Part shown: piece after piece, positions 19,500 to 27,809 of the stretch
Layout of the letters: each line of letters begins with the position of its first letter
Numbering within the stretch: the first letter of the stretch is position 1
From: Leisingera sp. ANG-M1
Lineage (GTDB): Bacteria; Pseudomonadota; Alphaproteobacteria; Rhodobacterales; Rhodobacteraceae
Reading direction: 5' to 3'
NCBI RefSeq assembly: GCF_000813745.1
Contig: NZ_JWLC01000007.1
Location: forward strand, 1 to 64,000
Length of the DNA: 64,000 bases
The notes under the pieces: generated by a model
What the model saw: only the letters and a program-made list of their open reading frames with translations
Database searches by the model: none
What the model was told of the DNA's origin: nothing
Program-made: the position numbers and the translations under genes

Positions 19500-19556
19500 C
19501 AGGGGGGCTGCCTGCCCCCCTGACCCCCCGGGGGTATTTCGGACCAGAAAGAAGCA
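19500..19556. repeat. short intergenic repeat, family 2, copy 1
   Basis: A GC hairpin (CAGGGGGGC / GCCCCCCTG, 19500-19522) is followed by CCCCCCGGGGG and then TATTTCGGACCAGAAAGAAG. The same arrangement recurs at 48355-48404, with one substitution in the last 20 bases. Both copies lie between convergent genes. Confidence 0.7.
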
Positions 19557-19588
19557 AAAAGGGCGGCGCTCCAGTGGAGGCCGCCCTT
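19554..19588 (-). terminator. intrinsic terminator of dapA
   Basis: On the minus strand, AAGGGCGGC pairs with GCCGCCCTT (plus positions 19559-19567 and 19580-19588) and is followed by TTTTTGC; 25 bases past the dapA stop. Confidence 0.8.
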
Positions 19589-19612
19589 GCTGATTGGATA
19601 GGCTGGTGCGGT

Positions 19613-20485
19613 TTACAGCAGGCCTGCGTGCACCATGGCAGCATCGATGGCAGCCTTGGTGCTGTCTTCCAGCGTGGTCAGCGGCGAGCGGACCTCTTCG
19701 CTGCACATGCCGAGCTTGCTGAGGCCGTATTTCGCACCCGCCAGGCCCGGCTCGATGAAGATCGCCTCATGCAGCGGCATCAGCTTGTCCTGATACTCCA
19801 GCGCTTTAGCGTAATCGCCTGCCAGGGTGGCGGCCTGGAACTCGGCGCAGAGCTTCGGCGCCACGTTGGCAGTGACCGAGATGCAGCCCACGCCGCCATG
19901 GGCGTTGAAGCCCAGGGCAGTGGCGTCTTCGCCCGACAGCTGGATGAAATCCGCGCCGCAGGACGCGCGCTGCTGGCTGACACGGGCGATATCGCCGGTG
20001 GCGTCCTTCACACCCACAATGCGCGGCAGCTTGGCCAGCTCCCCCATGGTGGCCGGGGTCATGTCGACAATCGATCGGCCCGGGATGTTGTAGATGATGA
20101 TCGGGATCTCGGCGCAGTCATGGGCTGCGGTAAAATGCTGCAGCATGCCGCGCTGGGTCGGCTTGTTGTAATAGGGGGTCACAACCAGCGCGCCGTCGGC
20201 GCCGGCCTTCGCGGCAAACTCGACGAAACGAATCATCTCAACGGTATTGTTGGAGCCCGCACCGGCGATCACCGGCACCCGGCCGGCGGCTGCCTTGACG
20301 GTTTCCGCGATGACCAGCTCATGCTCGTCATGGGTCAGGGTCGGGCTTTCGCCGGTGGTGCCGACCGGCACCAGGCCGGTGGAGCCTTCGGCAATCTGCC
20401 ATTCCACCAAGCGTTTGAGCGCATCCAGATCCAGCTCGCCGTTCGAAAACGGGGTGACGAGTGCTGGCATAGAGCCTTTGAACAT
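19613..20485 (-). CDS. dapA: 4-hydroxy-tetrahydrodipicolinate synthase
   Basis: 290-residue TIM-barrel lyase condensing pyruvate with aspartate semialdehyde in lysine and diaminopimelate synthesis. Visible: the pyruvate-binding GTTGESPTL, the catalytic tyrosine in [10 protein letters not shown] and the Schiff-base lysine in [10 protein letters not shown]. The start [13 protein letters not shown] at 20485 follows AGGGAG; a GTG two codons upstream is possible. Length is standard. Lone gene with its own terminator, divergent from the transglycosylase gene. Confidence 0.96.
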   Translation of the reverse strand: MFKGSMPALVTPFSNGELDLDALKRLVEWQIAEGSTGLVPVGTTGESPTLTHDEHELVIAETVKAAAGRVPVIAGAGSNNTVEMIRFVEFAAKAGADGALVVTPYYNKPTQRGMLQHFTAAHDCAEIPIIIYNIPGRSIVDMTPATMGELAKLPRIVGVKDATGDIARVSQQRASCGADFIQLSGEDATALGFNAHGGVGCISVTANVAPKLCAEFQAATLAGDYAKALEYQDKLMPLHEAIFIEPGLAGAKYGLSKLGMCSEEVRSPLTTLEDSTKAAIDAAMVHAGLL

Positions 20486-20615
20486 GGGCACGCTCCCTTC
20501 GTTAGTGGTGCAAGCGGCAATCCGCCGCCGTCAAGATATGGAATGCCGGGGATTTGAGTTGATACCGGCACGCCAATGAGTAACGTTCAAGCCTCTATCC
20601 CCGGACTGCTGGAAA

Positions 20616-22583
20616 ATGCAAGAGATGACACGCATCCTGGCCCTGTTTCTGCTGATTACCGCAGCCTTCGCCGCGGCGCCTGCCCAGGCGCGCGGGCTTG
20701 GCGATGCATTGGAATTGATGCGGGCCGAGAAATGGGATGAGGCCGCGCGCGAGGCCGGGCGGCGGCAGAGCGTGTCCCGCGACATCATCGAATGGCACCG
20801 GCTGCGCGCCGGGCTGGGCTCGGCCCGCGACGTGACCGCGTTCCTGGAGCGGCGGCCGGACTGGCCCGGGCTGGCCTATTTGCGGCGCCAGAACGAGGAT
20901 GCCATCGCCGGGGCTGGCCGCAGCGCGGTCCTGGCCTTCTATGCCAAGGAACGGCCGCAAACCGCCGAGGGCGCGCTGAGCCTGGGCAAGGCGCTGATCG
21001 CCTCAGGACGGCGCGGCGACGGCGAGGCGGAGATTGTGCTGGCCTGGCGCACCATGGCGATGGGCAGCGCCATTCAGAAAGACTATATGCGGGACTTCGC
21101 CAAGCTGCTGAAACCGCATCACACGGCCCGGCTGAACCGGCTGCTGTGGGAGGACCACCTGGTCAGCTCCAAGCGGATGCTGCCGCTGGTGCCCGAGGGC
21201 GAGCGCAAGCTGGCCGAGGCGCGGATCGCGCTGCAGGAGCGCGCGCCGGGGGTGGATGGCAAGATTGCAGCGGTGCCTGCCCGTCTGAAAGGATCAGCAG
21301 GCCTCGCCTATGACCGCTTTGCCTGGCGCGACCGCAAGCGGCTTCAGGACAGCGCCATCGAAATGATGATGGAGCGCAGCACCAGCGCCAAAGCCTTGGG
21401 CGAGCCCGGCAAGTGGCTGCGCCGCCGCCGCGATCTGGCGCGGCAGCTGATGCGCGACAAGGATTATGAGCGGGCCTATCAGCTTGCCGCCTACCATTTC
21501 TCCTCGCCTGAGGACGGCTATGGCTATTCCGACTGCGAATGGCTGGCCGGCTATATCGCGCTGCGCAAACTGCGCGATCCCGAGCTGGCCGCGGTGCATT
21601 TCCAGCGGTTCCTGGCCTCGGTCGAGACGCCGATCTCGGTCAGCCGCGGCGGCTATTGGCTGGGCCGCGCCCAGGCGGCAATGGGCCAGGCCGACAAGGC
21701 CTATGAGGCCTATGCCCAGGCGGCGGAGTATCAGACCGCCTTTTACGGGCTGCTGGCCGCCGAGCAGCTGGGCCGCCCGTTTGACCCGGCGCTGACCAAG
21801 CCGGCGGAACTGCCGGATTGGAGCACCGCGGAATTTGCCTCCTCCTCGGTCACCCATGCCGGTCTGGAGCTGCTGAAGGTCGGCGAGCTGGCCTTGGCCG
21901 AACGCTTCTTCACCCATCTGGTTGAGACACTGCCGCCGGTGCAGGCGCGCCAGCTGGGGCAGATGGCGGTGGAGCTGGACCAGCCGCATCTGGCGGTGAT
22001 GATCTCAAAACGCGCGGCGCGGCGCGGGCTGGAGCTGGAGGGCGCCTATTACCCGCTGCACCCGGTCGCCAAACGGCAGCTGCCGATGGCCGAGGAGATG
22101 ACCCTGGCCATCGCGCGGCGCGAAAGCGAGTTTGACCCGGCCGTGATCAGCCATGCAGGCGCCCGCGGGCTGATGCAGGTGATGCCTGCCACCGCCAAGC
22201 TGGTAGCGACCGAGCTGGGCATTCTGGCAAACCACAAGACCTCCCGCCTGACCGCAGAGTGGGACTACAACGCCAAGCTGGGCGCCAACTATCTGGCCGG
22301 GCTGGCAGGTGAGTTCCGCGGCAATGTGGTGATGATGGCGGCAGGCTATAACGCCGGGCCCCACCGTCCCAAAGCCTGGATGGAACGCTATGGCGACCCG
22401 CGTGATGGCGATCCGGACATCATCGACTGGATTGAGCACATCCCGTTCAACGAGACCCGCAACTACGTGATGCGGGTCACCGAAAGCCTGCCGGTCTACC
22501 GGGCCCGGCTCGGCAAAACGCCTTTGCCGGTGCCCTTTTCGCAGGAGCTGAGGGGCTCAACCCTTCACGCGTTCGCGCCATAG
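20616..22583 (+). CDS. slt: soluble lytic murein transglycosylase
   Basis: 655-residue periplasmic enzyme cleaving the MurNAc-GlcNAc bond with 1,6-anhydro product. Signal peptide at residues 1-25 (LALFLLITAAFAAAPAQA), a long superhelical U/L domain of tetratricopeptide-like helices, and a C-terminal goose-lysozyme-like SLT domain with catalytic Glu503 in ARRESEFDPAVISHAGARGL, then MQVMPATAK and the YNAGP motif. The start could be 20616 or 20625, neither with a strong ribosome binding site. The last 27 bases overlap the convergent DMT gene. Confidence 0.93.
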   Translation: MQEMTRILALFLLITAAFAAAPAQARGLGDALELMRAEKWDEAAREAGRRQSVSRDIIEWHRLRAGLGSARDVTAFLERRPDWPGLAYLRRQNEDAIAGAGRSAVLAFYAKERPQTAEGALSLGKALIASGRRGDGEAEIVLAWRTMAMGSAIQKDYMRDFAKLLKPHHTARLNRLLWEDHLVSSKRMLPLVPEGERKLAEARIALQERAPGVDGKIAAVPARLKGSAGLAYDRFAWRDRKRLQDSAIEMMMERSTSAKALGEPGKWLRRRRDLARQLMRDKDYERAYQLAAYHFSSPEDGYGYSDCEWLAGYIALRKLRDPELAAVHFQRFLASVETPISVSRGGYWLGRAQAAMGQADKAYEAYAQAAEYQTAFYGLLAAEQLGRPFDPALTKPAELPDWSTAEFASSSVTHAGLELLKVGELALAERFFTHLVETLPPVQARQLGQMAVELDQPHLAVMISKRAARRGLELEGAYYPLHPVAKRQLPMAEEMTLAIARRESEFDPAVISHAGARGLMQVMPATAKLVATELGILANHKTSRLTAEWDYNAKLGANYLAGLAGEFRGNVVMMAAGYNAGPHRPKAWMERYGDPRDGDPDIIDWIEHIPFNETRNYVMRVTESLPVYRARLGKTPLPVPFSQELRGSTLHAFAP

Positions 22584-23447
22584 GGTGAAGAGGCCTGCAC
22601 CAATGATGATGGCCGTGCCGATGGCTACGTTGGCACGGATCACCTCGCCGAACACAGTGACGCCCAGGATGGCCGCCCAGATCAGGTGGAAATAGGCAAA
22701 CGGCTGCACCGCGCTGGCCTCGGCCATCTCGTAGCATTTGATCAGCAGCCAGTGGCCGGTGACTCCCGAGACGCACAACAGCCCCATCCACAGCCAGTCA
22801 TCCTGGCTCATCGGCTCCCAGTACCACATGCCGACCGCCGTCATGAACACCATGCCGGAAATGCCGGTCCAGAAGAAGCTGGTGGCGGTGCTGTCCTTGC
22901 GCGCGGCATAGCGGGTCACCAGGCCGTAGACCGCAAACATCAAGGCCGAGATGAAGGGGATGATGGCGGCCACGTCGAACACCCCTGCCCCCGGCTGCAG
23001 GATGATCAGAACCCCGATAAGGCCGACCCCGATCGCCGCCCAGCGCCGCCAGCCGACGCTCTCGCCCAGCACCGGGCCGCTGAGCGCTGCTACCAGCAGC
23101 GGGTAGCAGATGAAAACCGCCAGGCTGTCCACCAGCCCCAAGAGGGTAAAGCCGTAAACCGCAACGCAGATCTCACCCGCCAGCAGTACGCCGCGGAAGA
23201 TCTGCAGACCCAGCTGCCCGGTCCGCGCGGTCTTGCGAATGCCGCCGGGCGCGCGGGCGGCCAGCGACAGCACAAACAGCGCAAAGAACCAGTAGCGCAC
23301 CATGATCACCATGAAGGTGTTGTATTCGCCGGCCAGATGCCGCGAGATGCCGTCCTGCAGCGCAAACACAATGGTTGCCGCGATCATCAACAGGATGCCG
23401 GCGGTCACGTTGTTGGTCTGCGCGGATGCAGGCGCTGCCTGGGTCAT
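22557..23447 (-). CDS. EamA/DMT family transporter
   Basis: 296-residue inner-membrane protein with ten predicted segments in two EamA repeats (first around ILLMIAATIVFALQDGISR, second around IPFISALMFAVYGLVTRYAA). DMT exporters move metabolites or drugs; substrate unknown. Its start overlaps the mnmD stop by four bases (ATGA), so it is translationally coupled to mnmD. It runs 27 bases into the 3' end of the convergent transglycosylase gene. Confidence 0.88.
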   Translation of the reverse strand: MTQAAPASAQTNNVTAGILLMIAATIVFALQDGISRHLAGEYNTFMVIMVRYWFFALFVLSLAARAPGGIRKTARTGQLGLQIFRGVLLAGEICVAVYGFTLLGLVDSLAVFICYPLLVAALSGPVLGESVGWRRWAAIGVGLIGVLIILQPGAGVFDVAAIIPFISALMFAVYGLVTRYAARKDSTATSFFWTGISGMVFMTAVGMWYWEPMSQDDWLWMGLLCVSGVTGHWLLIKCYEMAEASAVQPFAYFHLIWAAILGVTVFGEVIRANVAIGTAIIIGAGLFTLWRERVKG

Positions 23448-24112
23448 GCCTTTGTTGCCTTTGTCATATGCCGCTTGCGCCCGTAGCCGGGGATGCGGGT
23501 CACCTCAAATCCTGCTGTCTCCAGCCCGCGCCGCACAAAGCCTGCCGCGGTATAGGTCGCCGCCGAGCCGCCCGGCGCGGTATGCGCCGCAACTTCAGCC
23601 ATCAGCGCCTCTTCCCACAATTCGGGGTTCTTGGCCGGAGAGAACCCGTCCAGAAACCAGGCATCCGCCTGCTCTGTCCACTCCGGTAGCGACATGCGGG
23701 CGTCGCCCTGGATCACCTCCAGTTGCAGGGTTCCCAGGTCGCAAACGCCGGTGCCCTGCCATTTTGCCAGGAACCGGTCTGCCCAGGGGGCCACGGCGGG
23801 AAAGGCCTCCAGCGCCTTGGCCATATCGGCGGGCGCCATCGGGAAGGCTTCGAAACTGGGGAAACGCAGCGGCCCTTCCTGCCCCGCCTCTTCCCAAGCG
23901 CGCCAGGCTGCCAGCATGTTGAGGCCGGTGCCGAACCCCAGCTCGGCAATATGAAAGCCAGGGACAAACCGCGCGGGCAGATCATTGCCGGCCAGAAACA
24001 CATGCTCCGTCTCCGCCAGCCCGTCCTGGATCGAGAAATAGGGATCGTCGAACTGGTCCGACACCGGCACGGTGCCATCGCGCCAGCTGAGGCGGGCCTG
24101 CTGGTCTGCCAT
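23444..24112 (-). CDS. mnmD: tRNA 5-methylaminomethyl-2-thiouridine methyltransferase (MnmD)
   Basis: 222-residue SAM-dependent methyltransferase corresponding to the N-terminal half of E. coli MnmC, making mnm5s2U34 in tRNA. Visible: the substrate entry SWRDGTVPVSDQFDDPYFS, the SAM loop AELGFGTGLNMLAAW and the acidic motif WFLDGFSPAKNPELWEEAL. The start at 24112 follows GAGGA. The FAD-dependent half is a separate gene at 24171, divergent and 58 bases away. Coupled to the DMT gene downstream. Confidence 0.92.
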   Translation of the reverse strand: MADQQARLSWRDGTVPVSDQFDDPYFSIQDGLAETEHVFLAGNDLPARFVPGFHIAELGFGTGLNMLAAWRAWEEAGQEGPLRFPSFEAFPMAPADMAKALEAFPAVAPWADRFLAKWQGTGVCDLGTLQLEVIQGDARMSLPEWTEQADAWFLDGFSPAKNPELWEEALMAEVAAHTAPGGSAATYTAAGFVRRGLETAGFEVTRIPGYGRKRHMTKATKA

Positions 24113-24170
24113 GCTATAATCCTCTAAGCGGTTGTCCGGAACGGCGCGACACTGGCGAAAGGAACGGCAA

Positions 24171-25211
24171 ATGGCAATGGCAGATATTACGGTGCGCGGT
24201 GCAGGCATTTTCGGCCTCTCGGCCGCCTGGGTCTGCGCCCGGCGCGGCGCCAAAGTGCAGGTGGTGGACCCGTTCGGCGCCGGTGCAGGCTCCAGCGGCG
24301 GGCTGGTCGGCGCCCTCGCCCCGCATGTGCCCGAAAACTGGAACTCCAAGAAACAGTTCCAGCTGGAAAGCCTTCTGATGGCGGAAAGCTTCTGGGCAGA
24401 GGTTGAGGCCACCGGCGGCGTCTCTCCCGGCTACGGCCGCACCGGCCGCCTGCAGCCGATCAATGATACGCGCACGCTGGAACTGGCGCGCGCCCGCGAA
24501 ATCACCGCCCGCGAATTCTGGAAGGATGAGGCCGAATGGCGGGTCTGCGAGACTTCTGCCCTCGGTCCCTGGGTGCCGCCCAGCGCCACCGGCTATGTCA
24601 TCCACGACACCCTCAGCGCCCGCATGCACCCCCGCCGCGCCTGCGCCGCGCTGGTGTCTGCTCTGGCGGTAATGGGTGTTGAAATACAGCCGGAGGCCCC
24701 GGACCAGGGCAAGGTAGTGCACGCCAAGGGCTTTGCCGGCCTGCTGGAGCTGAACGAGGCCTTCGGCAAAACCATTGGCGGCGGCGTTAAAGGCCAGGCC
24801 GCCCTCCTGCGCTTTCACGAAGGCGAGGTGCCGCAGCTCTATGCGGACAGCCTGCACATCATCCCGCACGCCGACGGCACCCTGGCGATCGGTTCCACCT
24901 CCGAGCGCGATTTCGAGGATGGCAAGGCAACCGACGAACAGCTGGATGATGTGATCGAGCGCGCCCGCACCGCCATCCCGGTGCTGCATGGTGCCGAGGT
25001 GATCGAACGCTGGGCCGGGGTGCGTCCGCGTGCAAAATCCCGCGCGCCGATGCTCGGCGCCTGGCCGGGCCGTGAGAACCACTTCATTTCAAACGGCGGC
25101 TTCAAGATCGGCTTCGGCATGGCCCCTAAGACCGCGCATGTGATGGCGGACCTGCTCTTGGAAGACAACGACAGCATCCCCGAAGGCTTCCGGGTCGAAG
25201 ATAACTTCTGA
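24171..25211 (+). CDS. FAD-dependent oxidoreductase (DAO fold), likely MnmC oxidase counterpart
   Basis: 346-residue D-amino-acid-oxidase-fold flavoenzyme. The FAD-binding VRGAGIFGLSAAWVCARRGA is at residues 6-25, and the C-terminal GAWPGRENHFISNGGFKIGF closes the domain. It stands head to head with mnmD, so I infer it acts as the oxidase half of MnmC (removing the carboxymethyl group from cmnm5s2U34). A glycine-oxidase-type amine oxidase is the alternative. AAGGAACGGC precedes the ATG at 24171; a second ATG at 24177 is also possible. Confidence 0.8.
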   Translation: MAMADITVRGAGIFGLSAAWVCARRGAKVQVVDPFGAGAGSSGGLVGALAPHVPENWNSKKQFQLESLLMAESFWAEVEATGGVSPGYGRTGRLQPINDTRTLELARAREITAREFWKDEAEWRVCETSALGPWVPPSATGYVIHDTLSARMHPRRACAALVSALAVMGVEIQPEAPDQGKVVHAKGFAGLLELNEAFGKTIGGGVKGQAALLRFHEGEVPQLYADSLHIIPHADGTLAIGSTSERDFEDGKATDEQLDDVIERARTAIPVLHGAEVIERWAGVRPRAKSRAPMLGAWPGRENHFISNGGFKIGFGMAPKTAHVMADLLLEDNDSIPEGFRVEDNF

Positions 25212-25230
25212 TCCCCGCGCCTCCTATCCT

Positions 25231-25301
25231 GCCCTTTGGCGGGTCAAGGGCGGCGCAGCCGCCGCGCGCACGCGCGGTTCACCCTTGAGGCGTCAAAGGG
25301 C
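25231..25301. repeat. multibranch palindrome between convergent genes
   Basis: Outer stem GCCCTTTG (25231-25238) / CAAAGGGC (25294-25301), inner stem TCAAGGG (25244-25250) / CCCTTGA (25282-25288), enclosing GCGGC-GCA-GCCGC and a CG-rich hairpin: a three-way junction shape. Located 20 bases after the flavoenzyme gene. Confidence 0.65.
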
Positions 25302-25318
25302 GTCCCACAATGGACCGG

Positions 25319-25441
25319 GCCCATTCAGGGCAATCCTGCCCTTAATGGGCTTCTCAGCCGAACCCTTTGCGCCGCGCAAGCGGCGCCATGCCCAAGCCCC
25401 TAATCTGCCCGGCAGGGCAGCTTGGGGCGCGGGAGCGCCCC
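25319..25441. repeat. array of four GC-rich hairpins, two with GNRA-type loops
   Basis: In order: GCCCATT..AGGGCA / TGCCCT..AATGGGC (25319-25350); GCGCCGC-GCAA-GCGGCGC (25369-25386); CCCAAG..CTGCCC / GGGCAG CTTGGG (25391-25426); GGGGCGC-GGGA-GCGCCCC (25424-25441). The last ends just before the stop of the minus-strand hydratase gene, which it may terminate. Confidence 0.65.
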
Positions 25442-25442
25442 C

Positions 25443-26261
25443 TCAGCCGCGCGGCACCGCAATCGCACTCATGCACTGCCGCCCATCCGGTCCGCGCACC
25501 CACAGATCCTGGCCGTTGCGGCACAGATCAGCACTTTCGAAATGCATCAGCGGAGATGTCGCCCGGAAGGAAAACTCCGCCAGCGGCCCCATAAGCTCTT
25601 CCGCCAGCAGCATCAGCTGCTGCGCCAGAAGCGGCCCATGCACTACCAGCCCCGAGTAGCCCTCCACATCGCGGGCATAGTCGAGGTCATAATGGATCCG
25701 GTGGCCATTGAAAGTCAGCGCAGAATAACGGAACAGCAAAGTCGAGCTGAAAGAGACTTCCCGCACATCTGTCTCATCCGTGCGCGCCACGGGCGGCACC
25801 GGCTTCGGCGCCCCCGGATCCGGATCCTCGCGGTAGACCAGATCGTGCCATTCACTGAGGCACAGCCGCCCCTCCTGGCTGATCTCATGGCGCAGCGTTA
25901 CCAGGCCCAGAGGGCCGGTGCGGCCGGTTTTGCGCTCGGCGCTTTCTAGCACGGAGCTCTTTTCCGCCGCGGCCCCCGCCCGCAAGGGCGCCCCAAAGCG
26001 CAGCCGTCCGCCGGCCCACATCCGCCGCGGCAGGCCCAGATCCGGAATCAGCCCGGCACCCCCGACCTTCGGATGGCCGTCCCGGCCCAGTTCGCCGGGC
26101 GGCAGCGGCGTCCAGAAATAGAGCTGGTGAAAGAACGGCGGCAGCGCGCTGCCCTCCGCAATGTCCGGATCCAGCCCCAGCGCGATTTGAAAGGCTGCCG
26201 CCCGGGCCGGGTCCATCATGTCCGTCAGCCGCTGCTCCGGCGGTGCGCTCGCATTGTTCAT
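25443..26261 (-). CDS. MaoC-like (FAS1-type) acyl-CoA hydratase
   Basis: 272-residue protein of the MaoC/hot-dog dehydratase superfamily, resembling mesaconyl-C4-CoA or itaconyl-CoA hydratases and HTD2-type 3-hydroxyacyl dehydratases. The N-terminal half is the degenerate hot dog (FFHQLYFWTPLPPGELGRDGHPK, MWAGGRLRFGAPLRAG). The C-terminal half carries the hydratase motif FRYSALTFNGHRIHYDLDYA with the catalytic His region, then GYSGLVVHGPLLAQQLM. Exact substrate not clear; a C5 dicarboxyl-CoA is plausible. Lone gene beside a hairpin array. Confidence 0.82.
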   Translation of the reverse strand: MNNASAPPEQRLTDMMDPARAAAFQIALGLDPDIAEGSALPPFFHQLYFWTPLPPGELGRDGHPKVGGAGLIPDLGLPRRMWAGGRLRFGAPLRAGAAAEKSSVLESAERKTGRTGPLGLVTLRHEISQEGRLCLSEWHDLVYREDPDPGAPKPVPPVARTDETDVREVSFSSTLLFRYSALTFNGHRIHYDLDYARDVEGYSGLVVHGPLLAQQLMLLAEELMGPLAEFSFRATSPLMHFESADLCRNGQDLWVRGPDGRQCMSAIAVPRG

Positions 26262-26297
26262 GCTGCCACCTTAGCCGCAGCCGGCGGCGAGGCAAGA

Positions 26298-26840
26298 TCA
26301 GCGCTGCAGCTCTGCCCGCAGCTTCTGCATCAGTTTGGTCAGGGTTGCCTCATAATGTTCGCTGATCAGCCGCCCGGTCTCATCGAATTCCTTGCCGGAC
26401 CCCGCCAAATGCACACCTGGGCCGATGATCAGCCGCGGCTGGAACGGCACCAGGAAGCCCCGCAGCAGCGCCTGCGCCTGTTCGCCGCCTGCCCTGCCGG
26501 CCGCTGCCGACATCACCGCCACCGGCTTGTCCGCCCAGGGGTTGCCCTCGGTGCGGCTGACCCAGTCCAGCGCGTTTTTCAGCACACCCGACGGGCCTTT
26601 GTTGTATTCCGGGGTGGAGATCAGTATCGCATCTGCGGCCGCGATCTGATCCGCCAGCGCCTGCACTGCAGGCGGGATACCTTCGGCCGCCTCGGCATCG
26701 CCGTCATAGAGCGGCAGGTTCAGATCCGCCTCCGCCACCGCGGCAGGCCCGAACACCCTGGCGGCTTCCGCCAGCAGCTTGCGGTTGGTGGCGCCTCGGC
26801 GCAGCGAGCCGGAAATCGTGAGCAATACGGGAGTGGTCAT
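26298..26840 (-). CDS. NADPH-dependent FMN reductase family protein
   Basis: 180-residue flavodoxin-like protein. Flavin-phosphate binding is seen in ISGSLRRGATNRKLLAE (residues 8-24), the FMN-contact loop in STPEYNKGPSGVLKNALDW, typical of ChrR/ArsH-like NAD(P)H:FMN or quinone reductases. The start MTTPVLLT at 26840 follows AAAGGA. It lies 36 bases upstream (in plus coordinates) of the hydratase start and may share its transcript. Confidence 0.88.
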   Translation of the reverse strand: MTTPVLLTISGSLRRGATNRKLLAEAARVFGPAAVAEADLNLPLYDGDAEAAEGIPPAVQALADQIAAADAILISTPEYNKGPSGVLKNALDWVSRTEGNPWADKPVAVMSAAAGRAGGEQAQALLRGFLVPFQPRLIIGPGVHLAGSGKEFDETGRLISEHYEATLTKLMQKLRAELQR

Positions 26841-26970
26841 CGGGAAATCCTTTGTTCGCATCTGTTGTTGCGCCCATCATGTATGGGCTCGCGCCGCTCT
26901 GGAAACAGCCATGCACGCGCAGCCCATGTGCAGCTTTACAATACCACTGTCCCGAACAGCCTGGCGCAAA

Positions 26971-26997
26971 GAAAAAGCCCGCCCCAAAGGGACGGGC
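26971..26997 (-). terminator. intrinsic terminator of the OmpA lipoprotein gene
   Basis: Minus strand: GCCCGTCCC-TTTG-GGGCGGGC followed by TTTTTC, 25 bases past the stop at 27022. Confidence 0.85.
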
Positions 26998-27021
26998 CGG
27001 CATAACCGCAAGAGCCGGGGA

Positions 27022-27681
27022 TCAGGCCGCCTGCGGGATCACCACGACTTCGACACGGCGGTTGCGGGCCTTGCCCTCCGGCGTCAGATTCGAGGCCACT
27101 GGCTGCTCTTCGCCATAGCCGACAATCCGCAGCCGGTGATAGGGCACGCCGCCGGCCTGGATCTGGTCGGCCACCGCATTGGCGCGGCGCTCGGACAGGC
27201 CCTGGTTATATGAGGCATCGCCGTCGCTGTCGGTATGGCCGATCACCCGCACAGTGCTGTTGGGGTAGCGTACCAGACTGTCGGCCACCCGGCGCAGGTC
27301 GCCCTGCACCGCGGGCGAGACCGCGGCGCTATCGGTGGCAAAGGTCAGGTCGTTCGGGAACGACAGGATCAGCCGGTCGCCAGTATTGACGATGGTGATA
27401 TCGTCGTTGGCCAGGGTCTGGCGCAACTCGCGCTCCTGCGCATCCAGCTGGTTGCCGATCACGCCGCCGGCGGTCGCCCCCACCAGCGCTCCGGTGACTG
27501 CCCCCAGACCGCGGTCGGAATCGTTGGCAATCGCGCCAACGCCTGCGCCGATGATCCCGCCCAGCACCGCGCCTTTCTGGGTGTTGCTGCCCGGCGTGCC
27601 AATGGTTGCCGGATCGGTGCAGGCGCCAAGGCCCAGGGCTGCGGCGACAATACCTGCCGTGGTGAGTTTCATCTGCATCAT
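27022..27681 (-). CDS. OmpA-family lipoprotein with glycine zipper
   Basis: 219-residue lipoprotein anchored in the outer membrane and binding peptidoglycan. Signal with lipobox LGAC at about residue 20, a glycine-zipper segment (GGIIGAGVGAIANDSDRGLG, GATAGGVIGNQL), then an OmpA-like domain from about residue 100 with the peptidoglycan-contacting VRVIGHTDSDGDASYN and LSERRANAVADQI. The start at 27681 (MMQMKLTT) or 27672 is possible. Monocistronic, with its own terminator. Confidence 0.9.
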   Translation of the reverse strand: MMQMKLTTAGIVAAALGLGACTDPATIGTPGSNTQKGAVLGGIIGAGVGAIANDSDRGLGAVTGALVGATAGGVIGNQLDAQERELRQTLANDDITIVNTGDRLILSFPNDLTFATDSAAVSPAVQGDLRRVADSLVRYPNSTVRVIGHTDSDGDASYNQGLSERRANAVADQIQAGGVPYHRLRIVGYGEEQPVASNLTPEGKARNRRVEVVVIPQAA

Positions 27682-27809
27682 CAAAATTCTGCCTTCTGCT
27701 TTCTCAGATCCGGTCCATTCCCGGCATTCCAATGGAATATCGGGCCGTGGCGCCGCCTTCTCAAGATAAGGCTTTCCTGATTAGGCGAAATACCGCGCAA
27801 AATCTGCTG

